From Brumimicrobium sp965656195 (GTDB taxonomy: Bacteria; Bacteroidota; Bacteroidia; Flavobacteriales_D; Crocinitomicaceae), in contig CBFHJL010000034.1 in assembly GCA_965656195.1 (NCBI GenBank), positions 1-27,859 of the forward strand: a DNA stretch of 27,859 nucleotides, given 5' to 3'. Each line of letters begins with the position of its first letter. Positions within the stretch are counted from its first letter, which is position 1. The translations under genes and the position numbers were made by a program. Positions 16,240-24,506 of this stretch are shown in pieces. Below the pieces are notes generated by a model. It did no database searches and was not told the DNA's origin. It worked only from the letters and a program-made list of their open reading frames with translations.

Positions 16240-19200
16240 CTACTGTTTCGTTTCCACGATTGGAAAATCATTTCCAAAACTATATCCTGTTGGGTACTGA
16301 GGGGAACCTTTGTATTTCTTTGATAATTCAGGAACTCTGCTTTCTACATAAGCCTTTAATTCGCTTGCACTAATGATTTTATCTGAACTAAATAGTTGAG
16401 CTAACTCATTGTTTGAACTCATTAATTCGAGTATCGCATATGTAAATACTCCATGCTTTAGGTCACTGGATTCGTTCGCATACTCCATCTCTTGAGAAGC
16501 TGTAATAAAGAATGTACCACTGCTTCTTGCGAGCTTTGCGATGGCTTTTTCTCGCTCAACCCCTCTGAAATTCCCTGCTTTTAAAGCTCCTCCTGACTGA
16601 CAAGCATCAATGATAAATAACTGCTTTTGAGCAGGTATGTTCTTGGCGATCTCGAATAGTTCATTTCCAGATAAGCCTTTTGAAGAAACATCATCGAATT
16701 CTCCATACATGTTGGTAATATCATTCATTACTAAAAAGAAACTCGACTCGTTGGTTTTGGGCTCCGGTATCATTACCCCATGTCCGGCATAATAGAACAC
16801 AAATATATCCTCTGGACCCATTTTCTTTTTGAATTCAGTAATAGAATTCAATACCTCTTGTTTATTCACATCCTTATTATAAAGTGAAAGTGTATGTATT
16901 TCCTCGAAAAGTTGATCAGCGTTCTCTGATAATTGCTGAGCAAATGATTGCGCATCGGCTTTAGCATAATTCAGGTTATACGAAGGGTTTTCATATTTAT
17001 TGATGCCTAATGCAACAATGAATAATTCTCTTCTACCCAGGAGCGTGTCATATTTTATAGAAAGTCTTTTCGAAGGAGATCGAAGGTTTTCCTCTGTGAT
17101 TAACTCAAGTCTCAGTTCATTGTTTCCCGGAACAAGTTCTACTTCAAATTCTTTTGTCTTACCAACACCTCTAAATACAGGATTTGACTTAAACTCAATC
17201 GTTGATGCTCTTTTGTTATTGTTGAAAATGGCTATCGATTTAAGGTCAGAGGTCGAGTTAGAATAGTCAACTGATAATTGTAGTTTTTTTGAATTGTGGG
17301 TATACATTGAGTCGGGAAGAACTGTGACTAATTTATCCTGAAACGATTTCATCTTTAATTCAAAAGATGGTACATCTTCCATCATTTTATTTAGGCCTCT
17401 ATCTTGAAGTTGTTCTTGTTCAGAATTCAACTGTTCGAACAACTTAGGAGTATAATATTTATCGAAGAAAAGGTCTATTTCTAAAGACTTGAAGCCTTGA
17501 ACGTAATTAATGTACTGCATAGCTTTAGCTGTACCATCAAAAAATCCATTGGGTGACATCAAGATCCATTCGTCTTTATCTATGACATGCAGCGTATGCT
17601 TTAATTCGATTGCATCCTCATATAGTTTCCAAAATTGGATTTCCCCATTGGTACTTCTGCTGATCAATTCATTTTGACTAGTATTCCATTCTACCCAATT
17701 TACCCCAGAGGAATGAGCGTTCATACTTAATTCTTGGTTACGTTTTACATAATTATAACCATATATCATTCTATTTGCATTGCCCACAATCAATAAGTTC
17801 TTGTCCTTTACGTGAGTGATACTGAGCATTGCCGTTTTGTGGTCATTTGAAAATTTATCAAGTAAAGTTCCCGTATTAAAATCCCATATTTTTAACCAAC
17901 CGTCTCTGGAAACTGTCGCAATATGCTGATCACCGTCAACTTCGAAAAAGCAAAAATCAGAGATGGTTCTTGAGTGACCTCGGAACTTATTCAAGTATTC
18001 TTTTGTATCTGACTCGTACAAGCGCATATTTTTTTCGACATCACCTATCGCTAAATATAAATCTCGAGGAGAGAAATCTACGACGAATCCTGTGTTGTTT
18101 TTGAAATCTATGGCATCAATCATTTTAGGAGGTTCAACACTAATATTCTTTGTTTTCCAATGTTTCACAACTCCGTCCCAGCTTGAAGTAATTAGTTCAT
18201 CACCATTCTCATTGAAGGCGGAAGAGAAAATATAGCGCACATGAGCTCTGATTGTCCATATGAGTTTCCGTTTCTCATAATCCCATAATTTCATGTTTCC
18301 TTCTGCATCACCAGTAAGAATAAAAGATTCCGTTGGGTGGAATGTTATTGAGAAAATAGGAGAGGAGTGATGAATGAATTGAGGCAGAAAATTTCCCTTC
18401 TCCATATCTTGAATAACAACGGAAGTATCGACTTTACCCAGTGCTAACAGTGTTCCATTCATATTAATTGCTGCAGATGGCTGAAGCTTCAAATGATTAA
18501 TAATGTTTTGACTATACCACGAGGAGTAATTTAGTGATTCTACTTGTTGTTTTTTGTCGTTAAGTAATCCGCTGAATGTTCGCTTAACTTTTTGATTGGT
18601 TATATTGACTGCTTTGATGCCAAATAAATTATTGCTTACTAATTGGATGGGGAGAGAAGGATGTAATTCACTTTTAGGTTGATCTTTATCATCTTCTAAA
18701 GTTTTATAAGACTTATCATTAGTAAGATTTATATGCGTGAATTCTTCATCATCTTTCACAAGAATCCATTGGTTGTCCTTGGAAAACTTGATTCTGTTAG
18801 CTTCAGAGACTGACTTTACATGAGAAAGCAATTTCCAGTTTCCAGTTTTGTAAACCTTCAGCCCTTCATCTCGGGCAAAAGTGGCGAATAGACTTCCATC
18901 TTCACTGTATGCAATTTTCATTTTACAGCCATCACATTTATTCTCAGACTCAAATTCACGAACTATCGACCCATCTGTAGTTTTAAATATGGTAGCTTTA
19001 AGTTTGTTAGAAGCTACAGCTAAAAATTCTCTTTTGAAGATGTAATGATTTGGCTTGTCAAATTCGATTAAAACAGTGTCCTTTTTTACTCGGTTGATTA
19101 ATTTTCCACCTTTGTAATTTTCTACTTCGAATGAGAGTGTCTGATCCTCAGACCAGTTGTTTTTAGAAATTCGAGCTGAAAAACCTTTCTTTAATTTGAT

Positions 19201-19653
19201 TTGAGATCTGTCTTTAATATTGATTTGAGTGAAATTATCTCTATTATCACCTATGAATACATAATCTTCAAGAGGTGAAAAATCGATAGACATTGGGTAT
19301 GCATTTTGCTCTTCATAGACATGCATAAATATCAACTTACCAGTGCTACAGTTTACTATTGTAACTGTATTGTCAAGAGATGATGATAGCAGCATAGTTC
19401 CATCTGCGGAGAATTTGAGGTCAAGTATTTTGCCTGTATGTTGATTGAAAGTTCTAATCTGTTTACCAGAGTGATAGTCCCATAGGATAATTGAATGGTC
19501 CGTACTGCCTGTTGCAAAGTAAGCTCCACTAGGATGCCACTCAATGATTGAAATAGGCTGTATATGCCCTTTCTGTACAATAGTTTCTATAGATTGACTG
19601 ATTGAGGAAAAGGATAATGTGGTAAGTAATAGTAGACTGATCGCCAAACGCAT
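16240..19653 (-). CDS. Exported WD40-repeat protein with C-terminal caspase-like (peptidase C14) domain
   Basis: A 1137-aa protein. An upstream in-frame start at 19716 would add 21 residues, but ATG at 19653 starts a clean signal peptide (MRLAISLLLLTTLSFSSISQ), so the protein is probably periplasmic; no lipobox or T9SS tail is present. Residues about 25-700 hold many WD40 repeats (HPSGAYFATGSTDHSIILWD is typical; also FHPTESFILTGDAEGNMKLW). A beta-rich linker follows. Residues about 880-1130 form a caspase fold: LFIVALGINKY strand, FYYAGHG with catalytic H958, FIIDACQSG with catalytic C1018, then FFITASQEMEYA and HGVFTYAILE. The dyad is intact, so peptidase activity is likely. Known relatives cleave after basic or acidic residues, but the specificity cannot be read here. 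Its stop is 4 bp from that of the convergent GH18 gene. Confidence 0.9.
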   Translation of the reverse strand: MRLAISLLLLTTLSFSSISQSIETIVQKGHIQPISIIEWHPSGAYFATGSTDHSIILWDYHSGKQIRTFNQHTGKILDLKFSADGTMLLSSSLDNTVTIVNCSTGKLIFMHVYEEQNAYPMSIDFSPLEDYVFIGDNRDNFTQINIKDRSQIKLKKGFSARISKNNWSEDQTLSFEVENYKGGKLINRVKKDTVLIEFDKPNHYIFKREFLAVASNKLKATIFKTTDGSIVREFESENKCDGCKMKIAYSEDGSLFATFARDEGLKVYKTGNWKLLSHVKSVSEANRIKFSKDNQWILVKDDEEFTHINLTNDKSYKTLEDDKDQPKSELHPSLPIQLVSNNLFGIKAVNITNQKVKRTFSGLLNDKKQQVESLNYSSWYSQNIINHLKLQPSAAINMNGTLLALGKVDTSVVIQDMEKGNFLPQFIHHSSPIFSITFHPTESFILTGDAEGNMKLWDYEKRKLIWTIRAHVRYIFSSAFNENGDELITSSWDGVVKHWKTKNISVEPPKMIDAIDFKNNTGFVVDFSPRDLYLAIGDVEKNMRLYESDTKEYLNKFRGHSRTISDFCFFEVDGDQHIATVSRDGWLKIWDFNTGTLLDKFSNDHKTAMLSITHVKDKNLLIVGNANRMIYGYNYVKRNQELSMNAHSSGVNWVEWNTSQNELISRSTNGEIQFWKLYEDAIELKHTLHVIDKDEWILMSPNGFFDGTAKAMQYINYVQGFKSLEIDLFFDKYYTPKLFEQLNSEQEQLQDRGLNKMMEDVPSFELKMKSFQDKLVTVLPDSMYTHNSKKLQLSVDYSNSTSDLKSIAIFNNNKRASTIEFKSNPVFRGVGKTKEFEVELVPGNNELRLELITEENLRSPSKRLSIKYDTLLGRRELFIVALGINKYENPSYNLNYAKADAQSFAQQLSENADQLFEEIHTLSLYNKDVNKQEVLNSITEFKKKMGPEDIFVFYYAGHGVMIPEPKTNESSFFLVMNDITNMYGEFDDVSSKGLSGNELFEIAKNIPAQKQLFIIDACQSGGALKAGNFRGVEREKAIAKLARSSGTFFITASQEMEYANESSDLKHGVFTYAILELMSSNNELAQLFSSDKIISASELKAYVESRVPELSKKYKGSPQYPTGYSFGNDFPIVETKQ

Positions 19654-19714
19654 AGAATTCAGTTTGTTGTGTGGTGTAAAATTACGAATTACAAAGCAAA
19701 AGTTTTCGATAAAC

Positions 19715-19744
19715 AAAAAAAGGACGAGTAAAACTTCGTCCTTT
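19715..19744 (-). terminator. Intrinsic terminator after the DUF2147/barrel operon
   Basis: Read on the minus strand, AAAGGACGA (19744-19736) pairs perfectly with TCGTCCTTT (19727-19719) around an 8-nt loop, with a run of seven Ts ending at 19715. It lies 27 bp past the stop at 19771 and insulates the WD40-caspase gene from the upstream unit. On the plus strand only three Ts follow the hairpin, so it points one way. Confidence 0.85.
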
Positions 19745-19770
19745 CAATATATATGGTTTCTATTCGATTT

Positions 19771-20901
19771 TTATGGACTAACAAAGCTAATTGAAACATT
19801 AAAATATGGTGCAGGACCAACTGTACCTCTCATAGAGAAAGGATCATCTCCTGCAATTCCAAATACTCTATAAGTTTCATTTCCATTATCAAGGAAATCA
19901 GCATCGTAAGAGTAATTAATTCTTACACCTGCTTGTACTGACCACCAGAAAAATCCAATAAGTTGTCTTTGGTATTCAAGACGTGCTTTGATTTCTCCTC
20001 GTCTCAATTCAAAACTACTAATCTCTCCAGGAGTAGGATTTGATAATCCATCAATTCTATAACTAGCTCCTTCCAATGCAAAACCTGCAAGAAGTAAGTT
20101 TGTTTTGTTGAATGAATACCTGAAATGTGCACGAGCTGGAAGTAAAGCTTCGATTCCCCATTTACGATTTTTAGAAGTGAAATTATACAAGAAAACAGGT
20201 ACATAATTTGGAGCTCCAACTCTATATGTTCTGCTCAATCCAACTGCCCATTGTAGTCTGTCGTGGGGTCTTCTTCCAAACAAAGCTGCAGCAGAATATC
20301 TAATGAATTGATCTCCTAAATTACTAAAATTATAATCGCCACTAACATCTGCCTGACCTTGGAAAAGTAGGAAGTTTGTTGCATTAAGTGGTTTGTAAAC
20401 TGTCGTAAATAGTCCTGCAGTATGTAAGCTACGTCCATTTAATTGTTGACGTAATCCACCTTGAGTAGAAGTACCTTCTGGATCAAATCTATAAGCAGAC
20501 TGCATGTAGTTTGCTCCCATCTGCCATATGATTGAGTTCTTTGAGATTACTGGAATATTAGCATTTATTCTTAATCCTCCGGTGTACTCAATTTGACCTT
20601 CTTCAGATAAGTTGTTTGTAAACGCATCTGAAGCATCTTCTTCATACGGAAAACCATTCTGCTGAATAGTTGAGAATTGATAGCTGTGAGATAATTGCTG
20701 TTCATAGCCAACAGTTATGAATCTGGCAGGGCTAAGACCTACAATTTTAGCATTGGCAAATGTTTTTGATTCGCCTCCTGCGTATTCAACGTCTCCATAT
20801 GCATCCCAATCAATCTCATCATCCTCTTGAGCTCTTAAATAAGAACTCAAGGGGATAGCAAATGAGATGAATAAAATAGTTACATGATGTAGTCCTTTCA
20901 T
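19771..20901 (-). CDS. Outer-membrane beta-barrel protein of unknown function
   Basis: A 376-aa protein with an N-terminal signal peptide (VTILFISFAIPLSSYLRAQ) followed by an acidic stretch (EDDEIDWD). The remainder is made of alternating aromatic/polar strands (HSYQFSTIQ, QLIGFFWWSVQAGVRINYSY) and ends in YFNVSISFVSP, the pattern of a monomeric outer-membrane barrel. It could belong to one of the Bacteroidota DUF barrel families such as DUF6268, but I am not sure. It is the last of three closely spaced genes (5 bp after the DUF2147 gene) and is followed by a strong terminator. The operon context suggests a joint envelope function; substrate and transport role are unknown. Confidence 0.8.
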   Translation of the reverse strand: MKGLHHVTILFISFAIPLSSYLRAQEDDEIDWDAYGDVEYAGGESKTFANAKIVGLSPARFITVGYEQQLSHSYQFSTIQQNGFPYEEDASDAFTNNLSEEGQIEYTGGLRINANIPVISKNSIIWQMGANYMQSAYRFDPEGTSTQGGLRQQLNGRSLHTAGLFTTVYKPLNATNFLLFQGQADVSGDYNFSNLGDQFIRYSAAALFGRRPHDRLQWAVGLSRTYRVGAPNYVPVFLYNFTSKNRKWGIEALLPARAHFRYSFNKTNLLLAGFALEGASYRIDGLSNPTPGEISSFELRRGEIKARLEYQRQLIGFFWWSVQAGVRINYSYDADFLDNGNETYRVFGIAGDDPFSMRGTVGPAPYFNVSISFVSP

Positions 20902-20906
20902 GCTTG

Positions 20907-21371
20907 CTATTTTTTAATTTTTAATCGTTTCCAAATATCTGTACGACCAAACGTTTTGATACCTATATATCCACGAATATCAAGAGTGTTGTCATCCTTA
21001 AGTGTAATGACACAACTATATGTACTTCCGTTTTCCGGATCGTAAATTGTTCCTTCTGTCCATTCACCGTCACCTTGATATTCGAAATCTTTTAGCATAC
21101 GGTACCCTCTTAAAGGAGCTGAGTGCATAGATGGATCTGGATTGTTTTTATCAACTTTTGGTTTTCCAGTTTCTGGATCTTTCGGTTCTTTTAGCCAAAC
21201 AATTCTTCCATAATATTTTCCGGCAATTTTATCAATTTTGATTCTTGCTTTTCCATGACTTGGTTCCCAGATTCCAATTAAGGCATCTCCATCCTTTGCA
21301 TCCTGTGCAAATGTTCCATTCGTGAAACACGTAGTAACTACTGCTAATAATATCAATAATACATTTTTCAT
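20907..21371 (-). CDS. DUF2147 family secreted protein
   Basis: A 154-aa protein with a signal peptide (MKNVLLILLAVVTTCFTNG, cleavage after FAQ). The mature part has the DUF2147 pattern: LIGIWEPSHGKARIKIDK at the start, GKYYGRIVWLKEPKDP, a PLRGYRMLKDF motif, EWTEGTIYDPENGSTYSC, and a final IKTFGRTDIWKRL. The length of about 130 mature residues is normal for the family. DUF2147 proteins are lipocalin-like small beta-barrels of unknown biochemical role, often co-transcribed with transporters or fatty-acid-related envelope genes. Here the gene lies between a lipoprotein gene (25 bp upstream) and an outer-membrane barrel gene (5 bp downstream), so a periplasmic binding or chaperone role is possible. 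Confidence 0.9.
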   Translation of the reverse strand: MKNVLLILLAVVTTCFTNGTFAQDAKDGDALIGIWEPSHGKARIKIDKIAGKYYGRIVWLKEPKDPETGKPKVDKNNPDPSMHSAPLRGYRMLKDFEYQGDGEWTEGTIYDPENGSTYSCVITLKDDNTLDIRGYIGIKTFGRTDIWKRLKIKK

Positions 21372-21396
21372 AATAACTTAATTTAATTAATACATT

Positions 21397-21882
21397 TTAT
21401 TTATTCAATTCGAATTCAATAACAGTTTTTATAGATAAGGTTGAAGTTGGGTCCTCTGCTAGGTTTACATCTGCAACAAATGTTATTTCCTTTTGCTTTA
21501 GTAGCTCCAAAATGTCTTCTTGTTCATCAGCTACTGACATTTCAAAACTTGCTTTGTCACCAGGAACAGGGTTGATTACTCCGATTCTTTGCATTTTAGT
21601 ATCAGTAGTTGCCAACTGCATGATGCACTCTTGTAAAATATCTGATTTTCCAGGTTCAACCATTTCTATCTTTATCGCTGTTACTTTCGCTTCATCAAAC
21701 GAATCAATATCTATGCCATCTAGATCAACGTTCCAAATTCCAGTAAGTGTATTGGAACCTGCAAATGCATATTCTTCTGACATTTCAATGCTTTCGGAAG
21801 TTACTTTCTTTGTGATTCCTTCACTACATGAAGTTACAATAAGTAATAATGCTAAAAGACCGAGTAGATTAAATTTTTTCAT
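21397..21882 (-). CDS. Small lipoprotein of unknown function
   Basis: A 161-aa protein whose N-terminus MKKFNLLGLLALLLIVTSCS is a type II signal peptide with lipobox VTSC, so C19 would be lipidated. The mature part is acidic, with short strand-like segments (TGIWNVDLDGIDIDSFDEAKV, ITFVADVNLAED). No family is recognised. Its TGIWN motif recalls the GIW start of the adjacent DUF2147 protein, which may be a chance similarity. It is the first gene of a three-gene unit ending in a terminator and has 145 bp of upstream non-coding DNA containing its likely promoter. Confidence 0.8.
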   Translation of the reverse strand: MKKFNLLGLLALLLIVTSCSEGITKKVTSESIEMSEEYAFAGSNTLTGIWNVDLDGIDIDSFDEAKVTAIKIEMVEPGKSDILQECIMQLATTDTKMQRIGVINPVPGDKASFEMSVADEQEDILELLKQKEITFVADVNLAEDPTSTLSIKTVIEFELNK

Positions 21883-21902
21883 CTGTTTATAAGTTTTGAC
21901 AG

Positions 21903-21910
21903 TAAATTTA
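21903..21910 (-). promoter_or_regulatory. Possible -7 promoter box for the lipoprotein/DUF2147/barrel unit
   Basis: On the minus strand the segment reads TAAATTTA, one base from TAnnTTTG, about 20 bp upstream of the ATG at 21882. The surrounding DNA is very AT-rich and I see no certain -33 TTG, so this is tentative. Confidence 0.25.
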
Positions 21911-22027
21911 AAAATTATGCGCGAATAATAAAATAAAAAATTGGCTTTCTTTAACAGGCCTTAATGCGGTTGTTTTATGCTGAGAAATCGTTCGTTAAAC
22001 CTTTCTGTATCAAGCTTAAATATTTGC

Positions 22028-22669
22028 TTATTCGGAAATTGTCCAATCTAGAATATCGTTTTTTCTTTGTTGGATTATTAAATTCCATGAGCTTTTGTCT
22101 TTAGTGATTTTTCCAAAAAACTTCTTCCAATTATTGAAATTTAAGTTTTCTTCACTTCTTACAAAATGTATCTGAGTGTTGCTTTGAAGTAGTATAAAAC
22201 TCTCTGAAGAAACATTTATAGAATCAGCAATTGATACTTCTTGACACCCTCCTCCAAAGCAATCCAGCCAGTTGTACAAGGCATTTATTGTTCTCAAGCT
22301 ATCAATGAAATACCAAGACTTTAATTGTATCGCAGAGCTATCAAGTTCAAAGACCTTATTAAAACTAGAATCTGTTTGAACTCTGTCTGGAATAAATGTC
22401 CAAGAATCTCCAAAGGATTCAGCATGATTGTCTTGAAAACGATTTCCAAATTCATCAAATAATGCAGTACTTAAAGGGTCTTGCTCAACTTCCTCGGATT
22501 TGCTTGAGTCTGCGTAATTGTAATCGCCCTCAGCTTCTGGTATAATATCGCTGACTTCTATAGTTTCTGTATTTTCTTCTTGTGTGCAACCAAATGCAAT
22601 ATACATTGGGGCAATAAAGAGGAATATATAAGTAACTGAACTATATATTTTCGATAACTTGTTGTGCAT
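22028..22669 (-). CDS. Lipoprotein of unknown function
   Basis: A 213-aa protein with hydrophobic N-terminus VTYIFLFIAPMYIAFGC; the AFGC lipobox places the lipidated cysteine at residue 28. The mature N-terminus is strongly acidic (EENTETIEVSD and following residues), then comes a globular part with a paired-cysteine segment NWLDCFGGGCQEV and a C-terminal strand-rich region ending ILDWTISE. No family is recognised. The start overlaps the end of the threonine aldolase gene by 29 bp, suggesting translational coupling or at least co-transcription with the aldolase and O-methyltransferase. A functional link between these three products is not obvious. Confidence 0.78.
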   Translation of the reverse strand: MHNKLSKIYSSVTYIFLFIAPMYIAFGCTQEENTETIEVSDIIPEAEGDYNYADSSKSEEVEQDPLSTALFDEFGNRFQDNHAESFGDSWTFIPDRVQTDSSFNKVFELDSSAIQLKSWYFIDSLRTINALYNWLDCFGGGCQEVSIADSINVSSESFILLQSNTQIHFVRSEENLNFNNWKKFFGKITKDKSSWNLIIQQRKNDILDWTISE

Positions 22670-23660
22670 ACTTGATTTGTTCTGGACTATTATCCAAGTG
22701 AGTTACAATTCTCAGCGTGTCTGGCCCAAAAGGCATAGCGTGTACATCTTTTTCGGCCATGGCATCCACAGCTTCTTTAACGGTTTTTTCGTGATTGACT
22801 TGAGCTACAACTATGTTTGTATGAACATCCATCACTTCATGAACCCAAGAACATTGTTTTAGTGTAGTCGCCAGTATTTGAGCATGCTGATGATCTATTT
22901 TCAAGCGATCTACATTGTTTTTAAGAGCATAAAGTCCACCAGCAGCAATTATTCCTGCTTGACGCATTCCACCACCAAAAACTTTACGAACTCTTCTCGC
23001 TTGCTTGATAAACGCTTTTGACCCGATAAGAACGGACCCTACTGGCGCGCCGAGACCTTTAGATAGACAAATTGAAATTGAATCAAAATAACTTGCGTAC
23101 GTTTTGTAATCTACGCCATTTTCAATTAAAGCATTAAATATTCTGGCCCCATCATTATGCAATGGAAGTCCTTGTGCATCACACAACGATTTAATTTCTT
23201 TAATATCATTGATGTCATAAATCGCTCCGCCACCTCTATTCATGGTGTCTTCCAAACAAACTAGAGAGGTCAATGGATAATGAACATTGTCAGGATCGTT
23301 AATGGCTTCTTTAACATCTTTAGCCTTGATTCTGCCACGATCTCCATCTAGAAGTTTAACTGAAGTTCCTGAATTACTTGCGATACCTCCTCCCTCATAT
23401 TTGTATATATGGGCCTCCTTTGAGCAGATTAACTCATCACCTGGTTTGCAATGTACGTTAATTGCAATTTGGTTTGTTTGAGTCCCAGATGGACAATAGA
23501 GCGCAGCTTCTTTACCGAAAAGATTTGCGGTATACGCTTCTAGTTCATTTATTGTTGGGTCTTCTTCAAAAACATCGTCACCTACAGGAGCATTGATCAT
23601 GAACTCCTTCATTTCAGGTGTAGGTTTAGTTACTGTATCCGATCTGAAATCTACGCGCAT
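22641..23660 (-). CDS. ltaE: Low-specificity L-threonine aldolase
   Basis: A 339-aa cytosolic PLP enzyme of the beta-eliminating lyase family. It splits L-threonine and L-allo-threonine into glycine and acetaldehyde, and so contributes to glycine supply or threonine breakdown. Family hallmarks are present in order: DFRSDTVTKPT at the N-terminus, PVGDDVFEEDP near 25-35, H84 in EAHIYKYEGGG (stacks on PLP), LPLHNDGAR with D170 and R173, and the Schiff-base lysine K201 in CLSKGLGAPVGSVL. Length is typical (333-345 aa). ATG at 23660 gives a complete N-terminus. It starts 4 bp after the stop of the upstream O-methyltransferase and overlaps the following lipoprotein gene. Because the family is broad, related aldolases (allo-threonine or phenylserine) cannot be excluded. 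Confidence 0.95.
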   Translation of the reverse strand: MRVDFRSDTVTKPTPEMKEFMINAPVGDDVFEEDPTINELEAYTANLFGKEAALYCPSGTQTNQIAINVHCKPGDELICSKEAHIYKYEGGGIASNSGTSVKLLDGDRGRIKAKDVKEAINDPDNVHYPLTSLVCLEDTMNRGGGAIYDINDIKEIKSLCDAQGLPLHNDGARIFNALIENGVDYKTYASYFDSISICLSKGLGAPVGSVLIGSKAFIKQARRVRKVFGGGMRQAGIIAAGGLYALKNNVDRLKIDHQHAQILATTLKQCSWVHEVMDVHTNIVVAQVNHEKTVKEAVDAMAEKDVHAMPFGPDTLRIVTHLDNSPEQIKYAQQVIENI

Positions 23661-23664
23661 ACAA

Positions 23665-24483
23665 TTATTTTTTTCTTATTACCATCAGACCATCGCGAAT
23701 AGGGAAAAGTACATTTTCAACTCGTTCGTCTGATTGGATTTTTTTNNNNNNNNNNNNNNNNNNNNNNNNNNNNNNNNNNNNNNNNNNNNNNNNNNNNNNN
23801 NNNNNNNNNNNNNNNNNNNNNNNNNNNNNNNNNNNNNNNNNNNNTTTTTTTCTTATTACCATCAGACCATCGCGAATAGGGAAAAGTACATTTTCAACTC
23901 GTTCGTCTGATTGGATTTTTTCATTGAATATCTTTAATGCCTTGGTATCTGCATCATTCTCTTTAACAGGTTCCGTTACTTTGCCAGACCAAAGAACATT
24001 ATCCGCTATTATAAAAGAACCTTGAGGAATTTTGTCGATCAATAAGTCATAGTAATTCGAATAATTCGTCTTATCAGCATCTATAAAAACGAGATCAAAA
24101 TCCGGATCTAGCGTCGGAATGATTTCTAGGGCATTCCCAACCTTCATTTTTATTTTATCATCCAGCCCTGCTTTTTTGATATAATTGTTAACCATATCTT
24201 CCAATTCATAATTGATGTCAATAGTTATTAATTCACCATTCTCTTTAAGACCTTCGGCCATGCAGATTGCAGCATATCCAGTATACGTTCCAACCTCGAG
24301 AATTCGTTTAGGTTGAATCATTTTACTTAACATACTCAATACACGTCCTTGTAGATGCCCAGAAAGCATGCGAGGTTGCAATACATTAATATGTGTCTGA
24401 CGATTCAAATCGTTCAGAACCTCTGATTCTGGTGAGGTATGCATATTAACGTATTCTTCCAGTGCTTCTTCTAAAAACTCCAT
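23665..24483 (-). CDS. SAM-dependent O-methyltransferase (class I, cation-dependent family), interrupted by an assembly gap
   Basis: As assembled the frame spans 272 codons, of which 33 are unknown because of Ns and 26 are a repeat of the C-terminus. Collapsing the identical 77-bp flanks gives a 213-aa protein, normal for the Methyltransf_3 family of small cation-dependent O-methyltransferases (catechol/caffeoyl-CoA type). Motif I is ILEVGTYTGY at 61-70. LVFIDADKTNY holds D135/D137, and ADNVLWSGKV holds D161/N162; these correspond to the divalent-metal ligands. The natural substrate is unknown; such enzymes act on diverse hydroxyl groups. The ATG at 24483 is 24 bp from the rnpB 3' end, and the stop is 4 bp from ltaE. 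Confidence 0.88.
   Translation of the reverse strand: MEFLEEALEEYVNMHTSPESEVLNDLNRQTHINVLQPRMLSGHLQGRVLSMLSKMIQPKRILEVGTYTGYAAICMAEGLKENGELITIDINYELEDMVNNYIKKAGLDDKIKMKVGNALEIIPTLDPDFDLVFIDADKTNYSNYYDLLIDKIPQGSFIIADNVLWSGKVTEPVKENDADTKALKIFNEKIQSDERVENVLFPIRDGLMVIRKKXXXXXXXXXXXXXXXXXXXXXXXXXXXXXXXXXKKIQSDERVENVLFPIRDGLMVIRKK
23745..23844. other. Scaffold gap: 99 Ns plus one extra T, flanked by an identical 77-bp repeat
   Basis: The bases at 23668-23744 are identical to 23845-23921. Position 23745 is an extra T and 23746-23844 are Ns, so the interval between the copies is exactly 100 positions. This looks like two contigs that share a 77-bp end overlap, joined with a 100-N spacer of which one N was later filled. 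It is not a biological repeat. Confidence 0.93.
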
Positions 24484-24506
24484 TTTTTAATTTTGAATAA
24501 ATAAAA

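Noticed and set aside
17000..17266. 88-aa plus-strand frame inside the WD40-caspase gene
   Set aside because: It is antisense to a strong coding frame and has no recognisable features.
21950..21990. GGC/GCC hairpin followed by T-rich DNA on the minus strand downstream of the lipoprotein gene ending at 22028
   Set aside because: Only about three GC pairs with a 12-nt loop; too weak to call a terminator.
23665..24483. Apparent internal duplication of the methyltransferase C-terminus
   Set aside because: The duplicate is exactly the 77-bp overlap on both sides of the N run, so it is an assembly artefact.
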